A DNA stretch of 64,000 nt from Mimachlamys varia (taxonomy: Eukaryota; Mollusca; Bivalvia; Pectinida; Pectinidae). The notes beneath the pieces are model-generated. The model worked only from the letters and a program-made list of their open reading frames with translations, was not told where the DNA came from and made no database searches. Both the position numbers and the translations under genes were made by a program. Where the stretch lies: positions 29,944,229 to 30,008,228 of the forward strand of contig OX392533.1 of assembly GCA_947623455.1 (NCBI GenBank), read 5' to 3'. Shown piece by piece: positions 40,701 through 52,700 of this stretch; position 1 is the stretch's first letter; each line of letters begins with the position of its first letter.

Positions 40701-43700
40701 GTCCATCAATAGGAAAAGTATTGTCAGTTTTTGTTAGAAAATGTGAAAGAAGATCCAAATTCAAAAGTGTCCGTCATTTTTTATATTATATACTATTATG
40801 CAATTATGAATTAATTTAACACTATAATTATATGTTCACGTTATAGAAAATTTAATAACCTTTCCAATGATATATGATACATGTATGTGATTAAATGTAT
40901 ATCCAAATTATTAAGCAAAACATCTGAAGAGACTGTACCCCCTATCTATATCCTTAACAGAATATTGATATGAAGTGATGAAAAAGACCCAAGACTTACC
41001 TTGAGTCGAGAAGCTGCGTTCAACATCACATACTTGGTCTGGCCTTGTACATTCTCGTTCCAGCAAGCAAGCCAGGACACCTGTAGCACAAGTGTAGATA
41101 ACGCTTTATTTCCAGACATTAATACATATATACAATTCACTAATGAATCTATTAATGTTTTTTTTTTGAAATAATATTCTTCAAGAGATAACCTAGGTAC
41201 ATAGGAGGACCACCAAACATGCTCAAGGTTCAGCTATCTCCTTCATCAACTAAAGTATGCCTTCATACTTTTCGCATTTTCATTTTGGTTTTTATATTTG
41301 AAATTGTCCGAATTTGGGTCATTCGGACACTTTGAAAACTGTGTTTTATAAGGATATTTTGGTAAGGGCTATCTGTCAGCAATTTTTGTTTTATAAACTG
41401 AAGTTGGCTCATGATAATATTGTAAACGCTTGTCAGTATGACAAAAAAATCTTTTGTCAATTTATTTCAAATGTGCAAGTAAACAGGCATTCACAAAGAA
41501 TATATCTGGAATATTGCATCAAATCTGTTTCCCAAAGAAAGTTTTAGGCCTACCTTGTTGTCATGACGAACTTCTTTCCACTTGTGACCTTTTGGAGGCT
41601 GTGGGATTTCAGCAGTCCTGTAAACATCAACCAACAATTAAAACCAGCTTGAGGAACAACATCAAAGATATCAGACGTATGTAAAACAGGATAATTCTAT
41701 TATCATTTTTTTACAATATCTATACATAAGCATGTATTCATACTTGCTGAAATTATGCAATTTCATAAAGTTTACAAATTTCTATCGACATCTATATTAC
41801 CGCTCAAGATCATGTACCCAAAAACAAATTCTTCACCGATCTAAAGCACCAACCCTTCAGCAAGGGACATTATGTTGGACTTGGCAGGGACCAATCTATG
41901 GCTTTTACCACCTTGAATATGTATTTCCCCCTTTTTGTTTGTTTGTTTTGCTCCCTCAGAATTTAGTAAAATTTACTGATATATACTATTTTTCCTAATT
42001 TTTATGTCAATATCTACCCAAAATGTTTTTCCAATTAACCTTGGTGTTTTGACTCCAAAAATGTGTTTTCAAGTTTAAAAATTGTAAATTTTTTATCTTT
42101 AAAAATCCTCTTTATAACCGACATTACCCCTTATAAAGTAAACAACAATTGTGCCGTCGATACTGAAGCAGTGACTGTGATTGTTCTTTGAACAGGCAAG
42201 CTAAAAAGGGTAGTTTTCCCTTAATCCTAGACTAATCCCTATGTGAGAAATAGCTATAACCCTCATCAAATATGGACAAATTCATATTAATGTAACAGAT
42301 AAATGCCTCAGTTAAAAGTTAATCCATGGTGACCATAGAAGACCCAGATAAAATGTCTTTATTCACTATGTAGACTATCCATAAAGTATTACAATACTTA
42401 TTGAGGTATGATAGAAATTGCACAATTGACCCTGCCCATATGCCTTATATTTGACTTCAGGATACAGGTATCAATTCGTTATTTAAACAGGACATTTGCC
42501 AAATATTATTTGATCACAAAAAATTCGAACAGTAAATGTATTGCTGATGGTCTGTTCTTTTAATCTGTGACCTTGAAATTGAACTTCAAAGCTTAAGACA
42601 CAAAATGACCTACTTTGCACAATTGATGATGACATCCTCAGGCATTGTCCTGCGCTTCAGCATTCCCTGTTTGGGGTGATCTCCACGTCCTCGGAACAAA
42701 CCCGGAGGCTCAATACGGAAGTTTCCAATTTTTTCCTTGTGACCATCCATAGTACAAAAGCCATACTCTTCTTGGATTTCTGCATTAGTGTTTTTGATTT
42801 TCTGAAATATTGTGATCATATTTCAAAGTGAATTTCATATTTTAGCAGCAATCTTAATTTGGTGATTGCAATTTCCACGCTGAAATCATACCACTAGGTT
42901 ACCATTAGGCTAATTAGTTTCTGTCCAATGCTTTCCACAGCAAGTATTTATTGGGCGTGGACAAAATTCCTCATTGCAATTACATTTAATTTTGGTATGC
43001 GCTCTTGAAACATGCCAATAGAAGTATGTATCTGAAATTTTCATTCCCTAATATATTTCCTACACAGAAAAACTCTCACAATGGTAGTAACACTTTATAC
43101 ACTTTTTTTGTACAGTAGCCTTAGCAACAATCCAAACACTGTTGACGTTTTTGACATGTTATTGGAGACCTGGCAAGTCCGTTTTACAGTACTGTGCACT
43201 GAAACCTAGTCATCTTATGAAGCTTGGAAAGGATTATGTCAAGCTCTCAATGATGAAGATATTAATGTTTAAATCACCCGATTCATTTTTTGGAGATGTC
43301 AATGTTCCCCTAGCAACAAGAAGGACAAATATTTGCAAGACTTCTTTGTATCATTAACTACAAACTGCTACCAAATAAATGTTTTTAAAAGTTAATCGAG
43401 AAGCTTGCCTTAACGTTTTTTCGCTCTAGTACGAAGATTTGTTGATGGTACTTTGGTACACTGTGTTCTTTTATTTTGACTATTCTATTGCAAATTTTGA
43501 GTTGTACTCGTCATAATGGGAGGATTTCAGTTGATTTTTTTTATTATTACATGGGTCAGTCATATATTTATTATGTGAGCATACCAGTTTCTCTTCCTTT
43601 GTCATGGCTTTCCTTTCCTCAGACTTCTGTTTGAAATGTTTGTCTATCTCGATGAAGTTACATTTTGACAGGTCTTTGATCTTCTCCTTCTCCTCCGAAG

Positions 43701-46700
43701 TCATCATCTGCAACAAACACCATAAACAACATGTCATTTAAAGGCCCAATATATGTAACTTCAGGATTTTTTTCGAGATTCTGAAAAATTATGAAAAAAA
43801 TGCATTTGATTATGTTAAGCAAAAATAACCCTTAAACGAAGTAAACGTGGGCGGTAACTAACAAGAAACTCTTGACAATAAAATTCAAAGAATTGAAAAT
43901 AATTCAGGTGGGGCCCACTTCAACAACAAGCCGAAGGTAGAAGATAGTTCGGAATGGACGTGTGTTTACAAATACCGTATTTCAACTGCTGCTGTACCGG
44001 TAACTGCGTAAGAATTCACCTTGAATTTTTGCGATATCAGTTAATCTTAACTAAATCTATAAATATGATAAGTAATTAGGCTTGATTTTGGCTTCAAGTT
44101 TTGCAAAATTGAACATGTCTTGAAATTTTTTAAGGGATATCCATATAAGCCAGTTTTTACAATTTCTTTGTCATACACAAAATTAAGCCGGACAAGTAAC
44201 TTCACACATTCTTTAGAGACTTGTGGAGGGGTATATTTACAAGTTGTGACTTTGTATGTGATCGCACATGCACTCCTAACTTTAATACGAAAGGGCAGGG
44301 CTTTTTCTCATCAGTTTGGGATGGGGCCTTTTTCTTATGTTGGAAGAAAATTGGTGAATTGTGAAAGATTTTTTCAGGAGTGAACTGCAAATTTTGGAAA
44401 TTAGGCTTAAATATGAAATTATTTCAATTGGAATTGTGGCCCACTAACAGCCATGAAACACCCTCAGAAAAAACCCTGAAGGAAAAATCAATTTTTTGCA
44501 AGTAAGACAATCAAATTTACTACTTGGCAGACAGTATTTCTGCTTGTTGAAAGGATGGTTACTAAAATGTGAACTTTCTCCACATATCAATTATTTGACT
44601 ACGCTTTACACATTTTTGTGAGATATTTGCTTGGTGTGGCATAAATTTATAAGTCTAACTAGCAAAATATTGTCCTAAATAAGTGAAAATGTATTAGTCG
44701 ACACCATTGATTTAGCTGAAATACACATTTTATACTTTTATACATTTTATAATTTTTCTTTTTCCCATTGACAAGTGAGATATCAGCAGCGCAAGACACT
44801 GTCTACATTCAATACACCATCACCGATTCATAACTGCAGTTTAGGATTCCCCAGAGCTAACTAAAGTCTACACGTGTATCGTACCTTTCTCCAGTCCTTC
44901 ATGAAGTTTTTGTTGAAGACTTCCCTTGTCGTATACTCATGGTCCAACATTCTGGCGTAAAATGTTGCTACTTCTTCTGCTTCCGGACTCAGTTTCATAA
45001 CCTTACCTACAAATAATAACAACATGGCTAGTATTCTACAACCCCTAAGGTTTCAAATCACACTCGATCTGAAATGAAATTTTGTTTACTGCCAAAAGGA
45101 TCACTGTCTCTTATTTTTTTCCCAGTAATCTCTCCCTAATTTCGGTTACAATACTTTTCTATACTGACCAGGTTGATAATGGTATAGTAACATCAGGTCC
45201 AGCGTTATATTCCCGTTCTAGTTAATCCTTCTGGATCCAATATAATGACACTGAAACAACTCTAAATCTATTGATGATGGAGCTATAACAGGCTGTGATT
45301 TTATAAAACGTTTTACCCAGGTATTTGATTCAGAATATCAGGCAGTCAATTTGGATTTGGTACTTAATGCCAGTCCCCCCCTCCCGATTAGATTAATCTG
45401 TATCATGAATCATGTGGCCTATTCTGCCATTTTAATAATTTTCTCTGAAATAACATCATTGTTATAGAACTACAGTTGAAAACTGTTATCTCAAAGTCAC
45501 AAGAGTAAATCGAGATTTGATTATTATGTGATGTTTGGTCGGGAACATGGTTGACTGTACTTACCGTCATAGTAAAATTTGACGTCGCTGGGCAATGGTT
45601 CATAGTCAGGGGCAAACACTGGACCCTTGTGCTCTAGGAAATTCCACTTCTGTCCGTCATCACGTCGCTCCTCCTCCCACCTACATAAACGGGAAAGATA
45701 ATGTAAGTTTTTTTTATGAATATGGAATGAACTTCACAGCTTAATCACACATCCTTTAATGACCTCAAGATCATTCCAGTAAAATACTTTCCTAACCTCT
45801 GGACTCTAGGTTTTGTAATGTGGTACCAACCAAACAGTCCTTTTGAATTGCAAAGAACAATGGACATTAAGAAGTTATTCTGGAGTCCTGCGGTCAGGAA
45901 GATTGTTCACTAGAATACACCTTAAAGGCCCAATATACACAACTTCAGGAATTTTTTCGGGATCCTAAAAAATTTTGAAAAAAAAAAAAATCCAGTTGAT
46001 AAATATGCAAAAATAAGTCTAAAACGAAGTAAACCTGAGCGGTAACTAACAAGAAACCCTTGACAAAAAAATCCAATTTGAAAAATTGAAAACAATTCAG
46101 GTGTGGCCCACTTCAACAACAAGCCGAAGGTAGAAAACAGTTAAAAATGAATGTGTGTCTACAAATACCGTGTTTCAACTGCTGCTGTACCGGTAAATGT
46201 GTAAGAATTCATCTTGAATATTGCTGATATCAGTTTATCTTAACTAAATCTATAACTAGAACTGTAAGCCGATGGCTGACTAATACCCCCCCGCTACCTC
46301 TTATTAGAGGTGTCTGACATGTTTTTGAAAAAAACATGATGTAGTACAAGTTGTATATAACATGCATTATATAATGTATACAGTCAGCAGAATTTTAAAA
46401 GCCGAACGGACAAATTTTAACCTGTGTATAGTAATCCTCAACATGACTTACTGCGAAGTTTCATTGAAAATGACCCAGTAGTTTAGAAGAAGTTGTCCAG
46501 ACATCATGTTATTACGGAAACCTGTGTATAGTCACCTCATTACCATGGCAACCAAAATTTTGACAAACGAAACCCTGTATGCAAATCTATACATGGTCCC
46601 CAACAATACTGCCAAGTTTCACTGAAATTGATCCAGTAGTTTAGGAGGAGTTGTCCGGACAACACATTATAATGGAAACCTGTGTATAGTGACCTGGTTA

Positions 46701-49700
46701 CCATGGCAACCAAAATTTTGACAAACAAAACTCTGCATGCACATCTACACATGGTCCCCAACAATACTGCCAAGTTTCATTAAACTCGATCCAGTGGTTT
46801 ATAGGAAGTTGTCCGACAACACGTTATTACGGAAACCTGTGTATACTGACCTGGTTACCATGGCAACCAAAATTTTGACAAACGAAACTCTGCATGCACA
46901 TCTACACATGGTCCCCAACAATACTGCCAAGTTTTATTGAAATCGATCCAGTAGTTTAGGAGGAGTTGTCCGGACAACATTTTATTATGGAAACCTGTGT
47001 ATAGTGACCTGGTTACCATGGCAACCAAAATTTTGACAAACGAAACCCTGCATGCACATCTACACATAGTCCCCAACAATACTGCCAAGTTTTATTGAAA
47101 TCGATCCAGTAGTTTAGGAGGAGTTGTCCGGACAACATTTTTCTACGGACAGACGGACAGACGGACAGACAGACAAGCTGATTCCAGTATACCCCCCCTA
47201 ACTTCGTTGCGGGGGGGTATAAATATAATAAGTTACTAAGCTTGATTTTTGCTTCAAGTTATGGTAAAAGTTGCGTATATTGGGCCTTTAACCCTTTGTT
47301 TTTCATTGATAGTCCTATCACCTAGACTGATCCAGTAGTGGATCAGCTATTTGTATTGCTTGCTGCCAACTGGAACTGTTTTTAACAAATGATTGTCCTA
47401 TATTTTTGTGTACAACTTTCATAATCAATATTCTACAATTGATTTCGTAAATTTCCTATCCATATTATCATATGACTGTGTAAATCAATATTATCATATG
47501 CTTTTTTGTGTACAACTTGCATCAACAGTATCCTATGATGTTTCGTGTACAATTTCCATCAACAATATCCTATGACTGTAAATTTCCATCAACAATGTCC
47601 TTCGAGTTTCTGAGTACAGTTTCGTATGAAAACAATAGCCAAGATATTTCCATCTGCAACTGTTTCTTCGATTTAGATCATAGCTTAATATACACAGGCC
47701 CACTTACCATCTCCAGACCTCTTGGGTTTCTTCAGGCTTCTTTTTCCCTTTCTGTGGAGACTTCTGCGGCGACTGCTTTGGCTGTGGTTTCTTCTTCTTT
47801 TTCTGTAAAGTATATTTAACTATTAGAAGCATGCCTGATTTAAAGTACTCAGTTTTCCAGTATCTTTTTGACCACTACACAGTGTTTTAAGATGAATGCG
47901 TAATAAGATGTACTAGATCCATATTTTTGTCTCAATCAATTTAAAATGGTATAACATACTGTACCATGCACTACAATATCTGGCATTTTTTTATCAATGT
48001 TCGTAGTGTAAGAATACTAGTTTTAAGTTTTAAAGGCCCAATATACATAACTTTCACCAAAACATAAAGCTAAAATCAAGCCTAATAACTTATTATATCT
48101 ATTGATTTAGTTAAGATTAACTGATATCAGCAATATTCAACATGAATCTTATGCAGTTACTGTTACAGCAGAAGTTACAACTCTGTATTTGTAAACTTGA
48201 GGTCATTTTGAACTGTCTTTTAACTTTGGCTTGTTGTTGAAGTGGGTCACACCTGAATTATTTTCATTTTTTTTTTTGTCAAGAGCATCTTGTTATCTAC
48301 CACTCAGGTTTACCTCATTTTAGACTTATTTTTGCATAGATATTAACTGGATTTTTTTTTCAAAATTTTTCAGAATTCTGAAAAAATTCCTGAAGTTACG
48401 TATATTTGGCCTTTAATAGCATGACATGTTTCTACCAACCAGTGGTTTTTCATCTTCAAATTCATCTGGATCTGATTTCCTCTTCTTTGCAGCCTGCTTT
48501 TCTTCTTTAATTGGTTTCTCTACGTCCTTCTCTTTTTTAACCTTCTTCATCCTTCAATGATAAATTATTCAATCCTGAATAAGTCAAGAACTAAGACTCT
48601 CTATTCGACATTATGAGGGACAGGATGATTTGATCTTATGACGTAACCAGTGTTTCACTTAAATCATGTAAAAGTAATTAATCTCACTTGGCTTGTCAGA
48701 TGTTACAAATTAATGCTTGTCCTAAATGTATTTGCAGGATGTGCATGGAAGCCATTCCTATATTTATTTTAAGCAAAGAAACTGAAAATGACCTCACTAA
48801 TTTTCAGGATCCCCATTTCAGGTATCACTTTGGGGTAAAATTTTGGGATTTTTTGCCATTTTTTTCCTGAAAAACTTCTTAAAATTTCAAAATAGTGTTA
48901 CCTTATATAGAAAAATCTCATAGAAATTTCAATAATCTCATAATTTCCCTCAAATTCTCCCATAGGTTTTAAGAGGCAGGATTATCCCTGCATTTAAACT
49001 ATGCAAAAGGACCCCATTTATAAAACACCCAGCGGGAAACCTGTATTTGTATAGTACAGATTTGCTACACATTTGCACAAAACTGTTTCTTTGCAAAATC
49101 CTGCTTAGTATAACATACCTAGAAGAGAGAGGCTCGTCTTCATCATCTGATTCTTCAAGTGACCTTTTTGGTGCTGATTTTGGTGTTTTCTCCATCCTTT
49201 TAGACTGAAATTCACAAAAAAACATCAATAATGAAAATTTCAAAATTTAACTGTCAAAAGTAGTACATTAATACCATGATTTTAAACTTTTTTTCTCATC
49301 AATTTCTGAACTTTTTCACTTTAACTTTTCCCCTCTGACACACCAAATAATAAATCTGCTCTTCCAATTAAATTACTATGTATATCATCAAGTTTAATTT
49401 ATTCCTTCTTAAAATAAATTTGATCATTACTGGGATGAAAAAACTGAAAAATTCATCAGCAGCAAAACTTTCCTGGTATACAGAAACTAGTAGAAAATTC
49501 AATGCTCAGTTATCATATCTCAGCATAATAAGATTGTTTGGACAATTTTGTATGCCCCTGCCATGAAATGAGGGGCATATATAGTGTTACCCATGTCCTT
49601 CCCGTCGCGTCCCATCCCATAGTAATGTAACCAGCTGGGGGCGGGGCATTTATGTCTCCGACATTTCTATTTTTATATATTTTTCTGCACAAGTCAGAAT

Positions 49701-52700
49701 ATCTAGGTCAGGGCACAACAACATTTTTAAGTCATCAGTAATACTGCAGGAAATTATTTTGAATTTACAATACACTATGACTGGTAATGATAGAGATAAA
49801 CTTCCTGGTTTATTATCAACAGATCTAGAGAAAAAGGAAGTTTTACAAATTCCGTTTACTTTGAAGTCTGATAAAATACCTACCTAACTAATATGAACTG
49901 ATTATTCCTAGAGAGAGAGAAAGAAGTATTGAAACTCTTTTAATCTAATTTTTCTTTTTAATTTTACTATATACATGTCCATATTTCAGAACTTACCAAT
50001 GGGACATCATCATCGCTCACTGGCTCATCCTTAACAGGCTTAGCTGGCGATGTCTTTGTTGGAGATTTACTTGGGGAACTGGGTTCTTTTTTTGTGGGCG
50101 ACTCAGGCTCCTCCTTAACCTGCTTAGGAGGCGATAACTCCGCCTCGGTAACTGGCATCTCGGAGCTCTTGTGCTTGCTGCTGCTGGAGGAGCTGTGCTT
50201 GTCTTTGGAATGACTGCTGTGCTTGCTGCTACTCGAGCCCTCCTTATGCTTGCTACTACTGGAGCTTGAGTGATGTCCATCCTTATGTTTGCTGCTACTA
50301 GAACTTGAGCCATCTTTATGCTTATGGCTGCTGGAGCTCGAGTGGTGGCCCTTACTGCTACTGGAGCCATCTCTGTGTTTGCTGCTAGATGAGCTTGAAT
50401 GATGGCCATCCTTGTGTTTACTAGAAGATGAGCTTCCGTCTTTGTGCTTGCTGGATGATGAGCTCCCATGTTTACTGGATGAGGAGCTTCCATCCCTATG
50501 CTTGCTGGAGGAGCTGGAACTGTGCTTGCTAGAACTTGAGGAATGATGAGAACTTCCATGCTTGCTGGAGCTGGAACTCCCATGTTTGCTGCTTGAGCTA
50601 GAATGGTGCTTCGAGCCGGACGAACTTCCATGTTTGGAAGAGGAATGGTGTGACGAGTGTTTTGAACTATGATGCTTAGAATCTTTAGATGAGCTCTCCT
50701 TCGATGGAGCATGACCATTCTGGGTGTTTTGGTCAATGTGGTTGCTCATGTCACCATTCTCGGTCAGTTTGGCTTTCATTTCAGCAACTGAAACAGAACA
50801 TGCATAACACTATCAAGGATCAATTTAGTCATAAAATGTTTTCATAAAAAAATAATCAACCATTACTTTCAAAATCAAAGATGGCTGTCTTTTGGCCATA
50901 TTGTTTTTGGCACTGTTCGAAAATGGAACAATGCAAAACTAGGGACAAATCTTTGTGGGTAAACTTAACATGAAATTTGAGAATGATCAATCAAGCACTT
51001 CTAAAGAAATAGCAATAATACGAAATTGTATCGATATCTACCCAAAAATTCTATTTGGATTCCTGTATTAGGTATTCTACATTAAGGACAATTTTCACTT
51101 TAGGCCTTTCCCAAAAGTGTTGATATTCCCCTTGATAGGCCACAATATTAATGATGGATACAAGACGGACTTCCGGGAAGTGTTTTTGTGATGATTTGGC
51201 GCCAAGTGACAATCAGAGTACATAATTCCCATGGCCATTATGATATCAAAATTACGTAGGGCAATTTTTTTTCAAAAAACATTTCCGAACATAGTTATGA
51301 TATGGCAAACAAGGGAGATAACAACACTTTTGAGATAGGTCAATAAAATTTGCAAGTAGTAACTATAATACTTAACAAAATTAATTTTTTTGTTTATAAT
51401 TACAAATTATTCAATAAAATGTATACACATTATTATGATATCCACTCTTAATATAATGGATCAAAATTAAGAAAATTAATCTTGAAATGGTAGATACAGT
51501 TGTAAAAATAAAATGAAATATCAAAAAGAAAGGAAAAAAGATTTTTGAGTTATCTCCCTTGACAATGAAAGCCACCAATAAAAACTACTAATGAGACAAG
51601 TATTTTCGAGATGCAAGTTGCAAGTTAAAGATAATATTTATTATTGAACTTTAATTGGGAGGAGTGAGGAGTTTAAGTTCAGTTCTTTTAAAACACACTG
51701 ATGCCCCCCCCCCCCCACCTGCCTCCCTTAGAAGAGGCATTGTGGTGAATATTGTCTTCAAAATATAAAAATACTTTTATACCTCCCATAACTCCCTTAA
51801 AATAGACATTAAAACACTCTGGTGTCTTCAGGATTGGTATAAAACAGACAAAGTGCTAAGTATGGATCAACTTTAACCCACATGTAGTAGCAGGTCATTA
51901 CGATTTTGTTCATCTTTTAATTTACAACAGGTAGGCCCAAGACCAAAAATAAATCTCAAACATCGCAATATCACACACCACTTCTTCACAGTACTAAGAC
52001 TCGCAAAATACTATGCCGAAGTACCTGGCACTAGAGCCTAGAGGAGGACAGCGATTACTTTGAGGCGAGATTTGGGAATTTTTACCCATAATTTTCATGA
52101 AAATTTCATTAAAAATTCAAAATTATATTACTTTATAATGAAAAATTGCATAGATATTTCGCTGATCCAAAAAAAATCCCTCAAATGCTCCCATAGGTTT
52201 TTAAGAGCCAGAATTATCCCTGGGAGGACCATCTGGCATCACAAAATGACAAAGAACAAAGACAGGAGGAAGAAGCTTACAAGTAAAAAGTGTTGTCAAC
52301 TTTAAATCATAACAAGTCAGCTGTCGCTTTGTTCCAGTTAGGATAAATATCATATTGGCATTACATACGAGAAAATTCTATTTGAAATACTTTTATCATG
52401 ACCTTTTCACTGAGAAAAGAACCCAACTCAATGTGTTTTACATCTTGCTCAGTTGTTCTAGCAGGTTGTCAAAAATCAATGAATTGATTATAAAAGACAA
52501 CATGAAAATCTTCAAAATGACATTAATATACACAGAAAACAAATTCTAAATCTTTAAACAACGAGTAAAAAAATAATAAAAGAATATTGGGCAAACATTT
52601 TGAAACATGATCAAAATTAAACAGGACATGTGAATTTGAATTCACATAATTTCACCCCATATTTATTTATTTTTTTGTTTGTTATTTAAGCACCGTCATA

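Noticed and set aside
46540..47088. 77-codon minus-strand frames ([14 protein letters not shown]...) repeated twice
   Set aside because: They arise from the 158-bp core repeats of the nested element.
50017..50736. 239-codon second frame over TOP1 exon 3
   Set aside because: Shadow of the Ser/His/Lys repeat; the exon phase and flanking homology fix the other frame.
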